Positions 25,441 to 34,263 of a DNA stretch of 56,738 bases are shown in pieces. Both the position numbers and the translations under genes were made by a program. The stretch spans positions 1-56,738 of the forward strand of contig DCGD01000118.1 of the NCBI GenBank assembly GCA_002315195.1, written 5' to 3'. The notes under the pieces are model-generated. The model saw only the letters and a list, made by a program, of their open reading frames with translations. It made no database searches and had not been told where the DNA came from. This DNA is from Prevotellaceae bacterium UBA1787 (GTDB lineage Bacteria; Bacteroidota; Bacteroidia; Bacteroidales; Bacteroidaceae). The first letter of the stretch is position 1; each line of letters opens with the position of its first letter.

Positions 25441-28350
25441 ATGAACCATTCAAAATTTCTCAAGGAAATTCGAGTTTTCATACCCGAAGAACGCATATAC
25501 ACAGATGCGTTAAGAAGGCTGGCATGGGGAACAGATGCCAGTTTTTATCGTTTGACACCCAAGGTTGTCATTCGCAGTGAAAATGAAGCGGAAATAACCC
25601 GCTTGCTGCGCATGGCTACGAAATACAAGGTTCCCGTGACGTTCAGAGCGGCCGGTACCAGCCTGTCGGGTCAATCCATCAGCGATTCCGTCTTGATAGT
25701 GGCAGGGAAAAACTGGGAAAATTATCATATATCGCAGGATTGTTCCACTATTACCTTGCAACCCGGTCTTACAGGGGGCAGGGTAAATACGTTGCTGGCA
25801 CCGCATCATCGAAAGTTGGGACCTGACCCCGCTTCCATAAAGAGTGCCATGGTGGGTGGCATTGTCATGAACAATGCATCCGGCATGAATTGTGGCACTC
25901 ATGCCAACAGTGACCGAACGTTGATTTCCGCACGTATGGTATTGGTCGATGGGACAGTCCTGGACACGGGAGATGAAGAAAGCAAAGCCACTTTCAGGGC
26001 AACGCATCCTGAGATAGTTGCGGAAATACAAAAACTCCGTCAGGAAGTGATGGCAAACAGCGCTCTTCGCGAACGCATACGACACAAATATTCCATCAAG
26101 AACGTGACGGGACTTAACCTTAGACCGCTTATCTGCTACGATGATCCTTTTGACATCATGGCACATCTGATGGTTGGTTCAGAAGGAACACTGGCATTCC
26201 TTTCCGAGGTGACATTACGAACCGTAGCGGATTTGCCGCGAAAAGCAAGCGCCATGATTTATTTTCCCACTTTGAAATCCGCATGTGAAGGCGTGGTAAG
26301 AATGAAAACGCTTCTTACCGATGAAAGCGAGGACAGAGCGGATAATTTGGTGGTCAAAAGTGCTGAGATGCTGGATTGGAAATCACTTTCTTCCGTAGAT
26401 GACGAACATTATCTTCAATGGAAAGAAAAAAAAGGTGACAAGGAAGCAGAAGGCTTGACGGCGGTTCTCACAGAGGTAAAAGCCAATAGTCAGGAACGCT
26501 TGGAATGTTACATCCGTCAGGTTTCGGATGTTCTGAAGGACATACCCGTGGCTGTACCAATTCATTTTACGGATAACCTAAAAGAATATGCGCCTCTTTG
26601 GGCGATTCGTTCGGGAATTTTTCCAAGTGTGGGAGGCACCCGAAAGCCCGGTACCACTTGTTTGATTGAAGATATTGCTTTCCATACGGAAGACCTTCCT
26701 GAAGCTACCGTGAAATTGCAGAAACTTTTGGCACAACATGGTTACGACGATGCTTGCATCTATGGACATGCACTTGAGGGCAATTACCATTTCATCATCA
26801 ATCAGTCGTTCCAAACCCAGGAAGACGCCGCCCGCTATGAGGCTTTGATGGAAGATGTGAAAAGACTGGTGGTTGACGAGTTTGACGGTTCTTTGAAAGC
26901 CGAACATGGTACAGGCCGCAACATGGCTCCATACGTCGCATACGAATGGGGAGAAGAAGCCTTCGGAATCATGCGTAGAATAAAGGCTGTATTTGATCCC
27001 GAAGGATTATTGAATCCCGGTGTAATCTTTAACGATGACCCACATTGTCACCTCCAGAATTTCAAACCCCTCCCTTTGTTGGGAAAGAAAGAAACATACG
27101 AAAGTCGCAAGGCAATTTTCGACAGAATCAACCGTTGCATAGAATGTGGTTTTTGTGAAGTGAATTGTCTTACCTGCGGATTGACGCTTTCTTCCCGTCA
27201 ACGTATTGCTTTGCAGCGGGAAATGGCACGTTTGGAAGAGGAAGATGCAACACAATTGGACTCCCTTAGGAAACTGTACGATTATGCAGGTGAAGCCACT
27301 TGCGCCGGAGACGGTTTGTGTGCGACTTCATGTCCGATGGGCATCAATACGGGTGACTTGACCCATCTGATACGTCAGGACAAATTGCCCAAAGACAGTT
27401 TCGCTTATGCTGTGGGCGGTTTCGCATCCAAGCATCTGCATGGAATCAAGAATGTTTTGCGTCCATTGCTCGCTACCGCTCACTTTGCTCATGCTGCTTT
27501 GGGAGATAAGAATATGGCATTTTTGGCCGAAGGCTTGCATAAAGTAGGTATTCCACTTTGGACAAAGGCGATGCCGTTGGGTTGCAATGCGTCCAAGTTG
27601 GCACAGCGCGTACAACTGCCACGAAACAACAAGGTCGTATATTTTCCCAGTTGCATAAACCAAGTCATGGGAACGTCAGCCGCAGACAAACACCGCAGAC
27701 CGTTGACGGATGAGATGTTGCAATTGTTGCAGAAATGCCACTATGAAGTCATATTCCCCAAAAATATGGACAATCTTTGCTGTGGAACCATTTGGGAAAG
27801 TAAGGGCATGCCCGAAATGGCTGACCAAAAGAGCAAAGAATTGGAAAATGCGCTGTGGGAAGCCAGTGAAGAAGGGCGCTACCCGGTGTTGTGTGACCAA
27901 AGTCCTTGTCTTCAGCGAATGCGCCAAACCATCAAGAAGATGAGACTATACGAGCCGGCAGAGTTTATTGAGACATTCCTTGTGGATAATCTTGAGTTCC
28001 ATCCCATGGAGCGCAAAATTGCCTTGCATGTGACATGTTCCATGCGTAAGATGGGATTGGCAGATACCATTCTCCGTCTTGCAAGGCGTTGTGCCACCAC
28101 AGTCATAGTGCCCGAGGAAATCGGTTGTTGCGGCTTCGCCGGTGACAAGGGTTTCACGCATCCGGAAGTAAACAAATACGCACTGAGAAAACTGCGCCCG
28201 CAGATAGAGAAGGCTGGTGTGGAGGAAGGTTACAGTAACAGCCGTACTTGTGAGATAGGGCTAACAACCAACTCTGGTGTAACCTATCGTTCCATTGTCT
28301 ATTTGGTAAATGAATGTACAACTTTTAAGAAACAGTCAAGTGATCAGTAA
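25441..28350 (+). CDS. FAD-binding and Fe-S-binding oxidoreductase (D-lactate/glycolate dehydrogenase type)
   Basis: 969 residues, a fusion of three parts usually found as separate GlcD and GlcF-like subunits. Residues ~40-220 are the FAD-binding PCMH fold (VTFRAAGTSLSGQS), ~230-530 the FAD-linked oxidase C-terminal domain (FDGSLKAEHGTGRNMAPY). Next come two 4Fe-4S motifs, CIECGFCEVNC (~563) and CAGDGLCATSCP (~620). Two CCG-type cysteine domains follow (FPSCINQ..CCGTIWESKG and HVTCSMRK..CCGFAGDKGF). The first Fe-S motif lacks the usual Pro after the fourth Cys. It probably oxidises a 2-hydroxyacid such as D-lactate and passes electrons to the quinone pool or another carrier. Cytoplasmic or membrane-associated; no signal peptide. 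The acyltransferase gene overlaps its 3' end by 41 bases. Confidence 0.9.
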   Translation: MNHSKFLKEIRVFIPEERIYTDALRRLAWGTDASFYRLTPKVVIRSENEAEITRLLRMATKYKVPVTFRAAGTSLSGQSISDSVLIVAGKNWENYHISQDCSTITLQPGLTGGRVNTLLAPHHRKLGPDPASIKSAMVGGIVMNNASGMNCGTHANSDRTLISARMVLVDGTVLDTGDEESKATFRATHPEIVAEIQKLRQEVMANSALRERIRHKYSIKNVTGLNLRPLICYDDPFDIMAHLMVGSEGTLAFLSEVTLRTVADLPRKASAMIYFPTLKSACEGVVRMKTLLTDESEDRADNLVVKSAEMLDWKSLSSVDDEHYLQWKEKKGDKEAEGLTAVLTEVKANSQERLECYIRQVSDVLKDIPVAVPIHFTDNLKEYAPLWAIRSGIFPSVGGTRKPGTTCLIEDIAFHTEDLPEATVKLQKLLAQHGYDDACIYGHALEGNYHFIINQSFQTQEDAARYEALMEDVKRLVVDEFDGSLKAEHGTGRNMAPYVAYEWGEEAFGIMRRIKAVFDPEGLLNPGVIFNDDPHCHLQNFKPLPLLGKKETYESRKAIFDRINRCIECGFCEVNCLTCGLTLSSRQRIALQREMARLEEEDATQLDSLRKLYDYAGEATCAGDGLCATSCPMGINTGDLTHLIRQDKLPKDSFAYAVGGFASKHLHGIKNVLRPLLATAHFAHAALGDKNMAFLAEGLHKVGIPLWTKAMPLGCNASKLAQRVQLPRNNKVVYFPSCINQVMGTSAADKHRRPLTDEMLQLLQKCHYEVIFPKNMDNLCCGTIWESKGMPEMADQKSKELENALWEASEEGRYPVLCDQSPCLQRMRQTIKKMRLYEPAEFIETFLVDNLEFHPMERKIALHVTCSMRKMGLADTILRLARRCATTVIVPEEIGCCGFAGDKGFTHPEVNKYALRKLRPQIEKAGVEEGYSNSRTCEIGLTTNSGVTYRSIVYLVNECTTFKKQSSDQ

Positions 28351-29461
28351 ACCTCATTATTTATTATTGGATGGGCTTCGGGGTGTAGCCGCATTGATGG
28401 TATTGCTCTATCATCTCAATGAAGCCGTAGCCTTCGCAGCCGGAGCATCGGAACAGCAACTTTTCCATGGATTCCTTGGTGTGGATTTCTTTTTCATCCT
28501 CAGTGGTTTTGTCATGGGATATGCTTACGATGACCGATGGAATGTTATGAGTACGGGTCAGTTTATCAAACGCCGACTTATCCGACTTCATCCCATGGTT
28601 GTGTTCGGAGTTGTCATCGGTGTAATCTGTTTTGCCATTCAGGGATTTACCAACTGGAATGGTGAACGTGCGACAACGGGTGTTCTCATGATAGCGGTTT
28701 TGCTTGCCATGTGTATGTTGCCCGTGTCACAAAATCTTGATGTCCGGGGAAATACGGAAGCTTTCCCTATCAACGGCCCTCATTGGTCATTGTTCTTTGA
28801 ATATATCGGAAGTTTGCTCTATGCGCTATGTATTCGCAAGATGAAAACAAAATACCTTGTGTGTCTTGTGGTGTGCCCTGCCATTGCCATGCTTTTGATA
28901 AATTTGCAAGACCCTTCATACGGAATAGCTTACGGATGGAGCAGTGAACCCATGAACATGCTGAAAGGCTTTCTTCGCATGCTCTATGGTTATCCGATGG
29001 GCTTGCTGCTTGCGCGTCTTTATCGTCATTGGCAACCTTCTTCCATACATAAATTCCCCATTTTTGCATTGTGCAGCCTTTTGCTGATAGCCTTGTTCAG
29101 TGTGCCGAGTATGACATCGGTTCATCCAAACATCAAGGTGTGGTATGAACTCTTCTGCATAGTTGTTGCCTTTCCATGTGTTTTGCTTTTTGCCGCACGC
29201 GGAAATGCGGAAGGTTTCAACCGAAAGGTGGTTAGTTTCCTGGGACGCTTGAGCTATCCACTCTATGCCATACATTATCCGTTCATCTATCTCTACATTC
29301 ATTGGATAAACACCCAACAGCATCCTTTCGGGACTTGGGAATGGGCGACGCCGATAGCAGTAGCGGTATTAAGCATCATATTGGCGACTTTAGCGCTTAT
29401 CTTCTATGACGAACCATTACGCCGCCGCTTGAGCAAGCGTTTTTTGAGCGAAGTACATTAA
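28310..29461 (+). CDS. Membrane acyltransferase 3 family protein
   Basis: 383 residues. The protein has about ten hydrophobic helices and the family N-terminus: LDGLRGVAALMVLLYHLNEA with the catalytic-type His in LLYHL (~36) and the GVDFFFILSGFVMGY helix. It is an integral inner-membrane enzyme that moves acyl groups (often acetyl) onto sugars of surface polysaccharide, LPS or another acceptor. The annotated ATG overlaps the upstream gene by 41 bases; a GTG at 28340 would shorten the overlap and cannot be excluded. The overlap suggests coupled translation with the oxidoreductase, though no common pathway is obvious. A strong hairpin lies 70 bases after the stop. Confidence 0.85.
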   Translation: MNVQLLRNSQVISKPHYLLLDGLRGVAALMVLLYHLNEAVAFAAGASEQQLFHGFLGVDFFFILSGFVMGYAYDDRWNVMSTGQFIKRRLIRLHPMVVFGVVIGVICFAIQGFTNWNGERATTGVLMIAVLLAMCMLPVSQNLDVRGNTEAFPINGPHWSLFFEYIGSLLYALCIRKMKTKYLVCLVVCPAIAMLLINLQDPSYGIAYGWSSEPMNMLKGFLRMLYGYPMGLLLARLYRHWQPSSIHKFPIFALCSLLLIALFSVPSMTSVHPNIKVWYELFCIVVAFPCVLLFAARGNAEGFNRKVVSFLGRLSYPLYAIHYPFIYLYIHWINTQQHPFGTWEWATPIAVAVLSIILATLALIFYDEPLRRRLSKRFLSEVH

Positions 29462-29533
29462 CTCGGAAGTATTGCGATCTTCACTTTCGGCAGGAGATGC
29501 AAATGATGCGGATTGGCTTGAACAGAAATGTGT

Positions 29534-29573
29534 GAACAAGAAGGAGGTGGGTTTTCCCGCCTCCTTCTTGTTC
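29534..29573. terminator. Bidirectional intrinsic terminator
   Basis: An 18-bp inverted repeat (GAACAAGAAGGAGGTGGG with CCCGCCTCCTTCTTGTTC, one G-U pair) around a TTTT loop, between the convergent acyltransferase (ends 29461) and GH20 (ends 29588) genes. Confidence 0.85.
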
Positions 29574-29599
29574 AATTGTTCAATTGTTCAATTGTTCAA
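29570..29599. repeat. 8-bp tandem repeat GTTCAATT, 3.75 copies
   Basis: GTTCAATT repeats three times and a fourth unit is partial. The array abuts the terminator stem and contains the TGA stop codon (29590-29588) of the GH20 gene. Confidence 0.9.
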
Positions 29600-31078
29600 A
29601 ACAGGTTCCAAAGGTATTTCTTCAAAATACAACCCCGTATGTTTGGAATCCTTGAGTCCCATGTCCCATCCCACTTGGCGCAGATGCGTCTGAACGTAAC
29701 TGCTGTATGGATAGTCGGCGCATTTTGGATTTGCATTCCAACAAACATTGGACAGATGCGTATAGATTTGAACCAGATCGTTACCGAAAAAATGATGCCA
29801 AAGTGTTCCAAGAACACCATATAACCCCACTTTCTGTGCATACGAGCCTTGTGAATCGATGCCGGAAACGTCATACCATGGACAGGTAAGCACATCATAA
29901 CCCAAACGCATGAAATAATCAAGTGTGGGGTAAGCCGTTTTGGCACTGCCGTAATACCAGTCGCAGATAATGATATCCTTGGGTAATGTATTGGCTGCTG
30001 ATGCCGTTTGGGTGTTGCCGTTGGCATAGAAACCATTCCAGCGTTTGTCACCGCGTTCAAGTAGCATGTCATGCCACATCATGCTTCGCGCACCAAGCGA
30101 AGTGATGGTGCTGTTGATGGCTTTCAGATGGTTGAGGAACAGTTCGGAATATGGTACGGACAGACACTCGGGACAACTTGGGGAATCTGCTTCATCACAA
30201 CCAATGTGGAAGTAAGGTGGTTGTCCGAAAGCCTTGTGCAATTCTTTGATGAGTGCAACAATCAGTTTCAGAGTTTCAGGATTGCTCAAGCACCAGTTCC
30301 AACCTGCGGCAGGTTCAAATAGAGGTTGGTACTTTGGGGAAAAATCGAGCCCGGCATGTTTGCCCGCCAAACTTCGGCTCATAGTGGCATGTCCGAAAAC
30401 ATTCAATTGTGGAATCAAGGTTATGCCAAGGTCATCGGCAATTTTCTTGATGCGTGCGATTTCTTTCTTTGTCATGCTACCATCTTCCCATCCGTACCAG
30501 GGAGCCACATCACTGCGGAAGGAACCCCATGGCTCAATGACGGCATAATTGAGTTTGTAATAGGCAGCGAGACGCACAAGCCGTTCTATTTGTTGAGGGT
30601 CTGTTTCGTGGAACCAACAGATGTGAATGCCGCGAAAACTCGTTACGCTGAAGTCTGAAATCTCCGTGCGAGGCACTATCCAACCTTCAATACTCTTTGT
30701 GCCCCTGGCAGGCATGACTATCTGACGGAGCGAATAGAGCGCATAACGAACCCCTTGAAGAGTGGATGCCTTAATTTGAATCTCATTGTTGTAGGTACGG
30801 AGTTTATAGGCGTCGGAAGAAAGTTGTTCTGAATTTTTTCCTACTGTCACCGTAGGGGCGTATTTACCATACCAGGATTTAAGGTGTTTTTCTGCCCAGG
30901 TGGCAGCCAACGGATCGGGACATTCAATGACGACATTCTTGAGTGCATAGTACTCAGTAGCGCTGATGTCACATTCCTGCGGTTGTGGACAGATACGTGG
31001 CACGAGTCCTTGTCCGGCAACGAAATTGGTACAATAGGATAGAATGATTGCAATAAAGGGTAATTTCAGTTTACTCAT
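29588..31078 (-). CDS. Exported GH20 family beta-N-acetylhexosaminidase-like protein
   Basis: 496 residues from the ATG at 31078 (MSKLKLPFIAIILSYCTNFVAG), which gives a clean signal peptide; the in-frame ATG at 31150 does not. A GH20b N-terminal domain (~30-145, including IKASTLQGVRYALYSLRQI) precedes the TIM barrel. The barrel has FRGIHICWFHE, PQLNVFGHATMSRS and the catalytic Asp-Glu pair in FHIGCDEAD, as in substrate-assisted GH20 enzymes. IICDWYYGS and a late LGTLWHH strand, possible sugar-binding aromatics, are also present. It likely cleaves terminal GlcNAc/GalNAc from host or dietary glycans in the periplasm. The stop codon falls within an 8-bp tandem repeat. It shares direction with GH97 upstream but is separated from it by 351 bases and a candidate promoter. 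Confidence 0.83.
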   Translation of the reverse strand: MSKLKLPFIAIILSYCTNFVAGQGLVPRICPQPQECDISATEYYALKNVVIECPDPLAATWAEKHLKSWYGKYAPTVTVGKNSEQLSSDAYKLRTYNNEIQIKASTLQGVRYALYSLRQIVMPARGTKSIEGWIVPRTEISDFSVTSFRGIHICWFHETDPQQIERLVRLAAYYKLNYAVIEPWGSFRSDVAPWYGWEDGSMTKKEIARIKKIADDLGITLIPQLNVFGHATMSRSLAGKHAGLDFSPKYQPLFEPAAGWNWCLSNPETLKLIVALIKELHKAFGQPPYFHIGCDEADSPSCPECLSVPYSELFLNHLKAINSTITSLGARSMMWHDMLLERGDKRWNGFYANGNTQTASAANTLPKDIIICDWYYGSAKTAYPTLDYFMRLGYDVLTCPWYDVSGIDSQGSYAQKVGLYGVLGTLWHHFFGNDLVQIYTHLSNVCWNANPKCADYPYSSYVQTHLRQVGWDMGLKDSKHTGLYFEEIPLEPVLNN

Positions 31079-31429
31079 GGTTTCTGTACATTTGGTAAGT
31101 TGTAAGTCAATTGTTCGGAAATGATTGGGATTCTGTATTATGAATAACATCCGTGATGATTGAAGTTAAAGTAAACAGCGTATTGGCAAAACTAATAAAA
31201 GCCATGAAAGACCAGTTCATTCAAGGAATATAGGGTAATGCACAATATGTGGGCTTTGTTTCAATACAGTGGGCGGTTTGTTTCCGGTCACTTGATGTTC
31301 TGCTGCAACCATTGTATATATTTGAAGGTAAACGTCTATCGTCCGTTGTTGCATTCAACATAATTTTTCAGTCGGAACATGACTTTTCCATTGAAATCTC
31401 GGAAGACAGTGAAGATAGGATAGAAGCAG
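31079..31429. other. Intergenic region, 351 bases, between GH97 and GH20
   Basis: Contains a -7 box for the GH20 gene (31187-31194). A short GCAGTT/AACTGC inverted repeat overlaps the GH97 stop. No gene or clear terminator otherwise. Confidence 0.6.
31187..31194 (-). promoter_or_regulatory. Candidate -7 promoter box for the GH20 gene
   Basis: Reverse strand TAGTTTTG matches TAnnTTTG, 108 bases before the ATG at 31078. No good -33 box, and the leader would be ~100 bases. Confidence 0.4.
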
Positions 31430-33373
31430 TTATGGTTCCAAAACTGCAGCGTATCCTCCGTTTCTGACCATCTTTACATTCACTTTAGTTCCGTTGTTTA
31501 CGGTTGAGTGCTTGCACACATAGTCCATGGCGATTGTACCGGCGTTTATACCATCTTCAAAACTTGTCATCTTGTAGTTCTTGCTGTTTGGAAGGAAATC
31601 AAAAGAGATTTCGAGGTTACGTTCTTTTGTATTTGTCATACCACCGATGTACCATTTTTCTCCGCTTCTCTTCGCCGTGATGCAGTATTCTCCAGCTTTC
31701 GCTGCGAGTACGCGGGTTTCGTCCCAATTTACGGGCACACTGGTGAGGTAATCGCGGCAGTCAGGCCATTTGTCATATCTGCAAGGATTATCCATAAGCA
31801 TTTGTAGATTGCTTTCAAAGAGGACGAAAAGAGCCATGTTGTAGGCCTTCGTGCCCACACCGGAGCAGATGGGTCGGTTCCCGTGGTGGCGTTCCGGCTG
31901 GTAGCAAAGCATGGAACCGGGTGTATAGTCCATGGGACCTACGGCGTTGCGGATAAATGGAAACCATACGCTGTTCTCAGGCTTGCAGCTGCCATTGTAT
32001 TCCATGCCTCTAACGCCTTCGTAGGTCAGAATATTGGGGTATTTGTAGTCAAGTCCGCTGGGATGAAATGCCCCGTGGAAATCCACAAAGATATGATGCT
32101 TGGCTGCTTCCTTTGCCACTCGCTCATAGAAATTAATCATCCATTGGTCCTGGCGGTCCATGAAATCTATCTTGACACCCTTGATACCCCATTTTTCAAA
32201 GACTTCAAAAAGGTTCATGTTGTGCTCAACGGTCAGCCAGGGAAGCCATACAATGATGCCGACACCCTTACTCTTGCCATATTCGATAAGTTGCGGGAGA
32301 TGAACTTCGGGGTTTGTCTTGAAGGGATCACGGGTATTCAGAGCCCAACCTTCGTCCATGAGCATGTATTTCACTCCATTTCTTGACGCAAAATCAACAA
32401 AATACTTGTAAGTGTCAAGGTTTATTCCGCTTTTGAACGTTACGTCCGCACCATAGGGAATACCGTTCAGCCAGTCCCAACATGTTTGACCCACTTTTAT
32501 CCAGTCAGTATTTCCTATTGCATTGGCGGGGGCAAGACGCACCGGCATTTCGTTTTCCGCCAACTTGCGGTCATCTTGTGTAATTAGCATGTATCTCCAA
32601 GGGAAGGATCGCGTGCCAGTCGTCTTGGCGATGTAGTCCGCCTCTTTCAGAATTTTCTGGCTTCGGTCGCCTGAGTCCTCATATTCAAGTGGATTCTTGG
32701 GATGAACGGCAGTCATTGAGTTGTTGGCATTTCCTTTGAGGAATGTTCCGGGATAGTCGAAGAGGTCGAATTCACTGATAAGCATTTTTTGTTCCTCGCC
32801 CATCACGAGGACAGGCAGTTCGGACATCTTGTCCTCTCGTTTCCATTCATCGCTGTTTACGATTGTATAGTTTTCCTCACAACTTGTCTTGAATCCGCCC
32901 GGTTGTTGCAGAACAAGGCGGTTTTTTTCAGATAGTTGAAAGGTGATGTCTTCTGCTAAAATTTCGATGTCACCCTTCAGCGCGGTCATGAAGCGATATG
33001 CTATGCCGTCGTTGTAAATTCTCCATTCAATCTTGTAGCCGCCTTTCATGTTCATTGTCAGCAGCGTATAATCGTTTGTTGTCTTGCTGTTTTTCAATGG
33101 ATGGATGGGCGTAATCGTTTCCTTTACGTTTTGTACATTCTTGTTCTTCAAGGACGGATTTTCACCCAGCGTCAAGTTGCGTAGTGAGAGTGCAAGGTGA
33201 CTCTGTTTGAGAAGGGTTTCCCCATGACTTACTACATCGTAGTAGATGCGGTCGGATAGGGTGATGTTTACTTGAATTTGTTTATCGGGGCTGGAAGCGG
33301 ACAAAGTCTTGTTCGCTGAGGCAGCAAGGCTGAACATTAATAGAAAAGCCATTGAAAGAAATTTGGTTTTCAT
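31430..33373 (-). CDS. Exported GH97 family alpha-glycosidase, probably retaining (alpha-galactosidase type)
   Basis: 647 residues from the ATG at 33373 (signal peptide MKTKFLSMAFLLMFSLAASA); the in-frame extension to 33469 is rejected for lack of a signal. An N-terminal beta-super-sandwich (~25-280) carries SFPWRYMLI, then the TIM barrel with YMLMDEGWA, IIVWLPWLTVEHNM, GVKIDFMDRQDQ and VDFHGAFHPSG, and a C-terminal beta domain. GH97 contains inverting alpha-glucosidases (SusB), which have a catalytic Glu at the HE position, and retaining enzymes, where it is Gly and the nucleophile is an Asp in the KxDFM strand. Here the sequence shows KIDFMD and HG, so a retaining, alpha-galactosidase-like mechanism is the better call. 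Ca2+ dependence is usual for the family. Confidence 0.88.
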   Translation of the reverse strand: MKTKFLSMAFLLMFSLAASANKTLSASSPDKQIQVNITLSDRIYYDVVSHGETLLKQSHLALSLRNLTLGENPSLKNKNVQNVKETITPIHPLKNSKTTNDYTLLTMNMKGGYKIEWRIYNDGIAYRFMTALKGDIEILAEDITFQLSEKNRLVLQQPGGFKTSCEENYTIVNSDEWKREDKMSELPVLVMGEEQKMLISEFDLFDYPGTFLKGNANNSMTAVHPKNPLEYEDSGDRSQKILKEADYIAKTTGTRSFPWRYMLITQDDRKLAENEMPVRLAPANAIGNTDWIKVGQTCWDWLNGIPYGADVTFKSGINLDTYKYFVDFASRNGVKYMLMDEGWALNTRDPFKTNPEVHLPQLIEYGKSKGVGIIVWLPWLTVEHNMNLFEVFEKWGIKGVKIDFMDRQDQWMINFYERVAKEAAKHHIFVDFHGAFHPSGLDYKYPNILTYEGVRGMEYNGSCKPENSVWFPFIRNAVGPMDYTPGSMLCYQPERHHGNRPICSGVGTKAYNMALFVLFESNLQMLMDNPCRYDKWPDCRDYLTSVPVNWDETRVLAAKAGEYCITAKRSGEKWYIGGMTNTKERNLEISFDFLPNSKNYKMTSFEDGINAGTIAMDYVCKHSTVNNGTKVNVKMVRNGGYAAVLEP

Positions 33374-33719
33374 GTGTATTGAATTTGAGTTATTAACAAT
33401 TTTACATACAGTTTTTCCACAATTGAACAATACATCTATTGCTTTTTCCACATAGTGCAAGTCTGGCATTGAAGAAATTCATATAAGAAAGCTGATTAGA
33501 CAAACTGAGAAACCATTCATGTGTTCACTTCAGATAGGAGTCCACTATAAAAGTATTTTTGTAAAAAATGAGTATTGATAATCAATATTTACAAATCCAA
33601 AAATCAAAAATTTTAATTTATTCAAGAAGGCACATTCATGAATGACAACAACTGTCCAATAAGTTTATTGACCTCAACAATAGTTGGAATAAGAGGTCAG
33701 GCGTTGTTCATGGTGGCAT
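33374..33719. other. Intergenic region, 346 bases, AT-rich
   Basis: Between the GH97 start and the DUF3467 stop. No gene, RNA or strong hairpin is visible. An isolated TATTTTTG on the plus strand near 33552 has no gene to serve. ATTCATGAAT is a 10-bp palindrome near 33635. Confidence 0.55.
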
Positions 33720-34028
33720 TCACGCCTCGCCTTTAGGAAGTTTGAAGGGTGTGGCGGTTCGGGATGCGTTGTCGTGCAAATCTATTTTTCCGAATGCGGA
33801 TTCGTATTTGTTGATGTTGTCCTGAAGAGCGAACAGAAGCCGTTTTGCATGTTCGGGTGCTATAACAACGCGTGTGGCAAGTTTCGGTTTTTGACGGTTT
33901 GGTGTCATGCGCAGGAAATCGAATATGAATTCAGCGCTTGAATGGGTGATTAAAGCAAGGTTTGAATATACACCATCTTCCAATTCCGGGTTAAAGTCAA
34001 TCTGCAATTCTTGTTTGTTGTTTTCCAT
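33720..34028 (-). CDS. DUF3467 family protein
   Basis: 102 residues, small and soluble, no signal peptide. It fits the DUF3467 family over its length: an acidic start ending in FNPELEDGVYSNLALITHSSAEFIFDF (ends cited; ~12-38), then FLRMTPNRQKPKLATRV and APEHAKRLLFALQDNI. Family members are widespread in bacteria, are about 100 residues long and have no established function. The gene is divergent from gltX across a 235-base gap and has its own -7 box, so it is probably a single-gene unit. Confidence 0.85.
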   Translation of the reverse strand: MENNKQELQIDFNPELEDGVYSNLALITHSSAEFIFDFLRMTPNRQKPKLATRVVIAPEHAKRLLFALQDNINKYESAFGKIDLHDNASRTATPFKLPKGEA

Positions 34029-34053
34029 TTTTTTTACTACGTTTTATTTTCCG

Positions 34054-34061
34054 CAAATTTA
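34054..34061 (-). promoter_or_regulatory. Candidate -7 promoter box for the DUF3467 gene
   Basis: Reverse strand TAAATTTG matches TAnnTTTG, 26 bases before the ATG at 34028. Confidence 0.55.
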
Positions 34062-34234
34062 GTGTTTTTTGTGACAATGGAGACTGCATACAATGAAAAA
34101 AACGACAAAGCAATAGTGTAATCGGAAAATGTAAACAGTTGTTCAAAGTGCTGATATCTTATTGAGTCGGGAAAAAATTAAAAAGAAATGTTGATAATGA
34201 GAATATTTCCGCGTATTAATTCGTCTTTTTTATG

Positions 34235-34242
34235 TAATTTTG
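34235..34242 (+). promoter_or_regulatory. Candidate -7 promoter box for gltX
   Basis: TAATTTTG matches TAnnTTTG, 22 bases before the ATG at 34264. The -33 region has no clear TTTG. Confidence 0.55.
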
Positions 34243-34263
34243 CAGTCTTAATTTTACATTTCG

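Noticed and set aside
29570..29599. CRISPR-like array
   Set aside because: An 8-bp unit without spacers; a simple tandem repeat.
33552..33559. TATTTTTG on the plus strand as a promoter
   Set aside because: No plus-strand gene follows within several hundred bases; AT-rich sequence makes chance matches likely.
17797..34028. Polysaccharide utilisation locus (GH36, GH20, GH97)
   Set aside because: There is no SusC/SusD pair, no hybrid two-component sensor or anti-sigma regulator, and the enzymes sit in separate transcription units on both strands.
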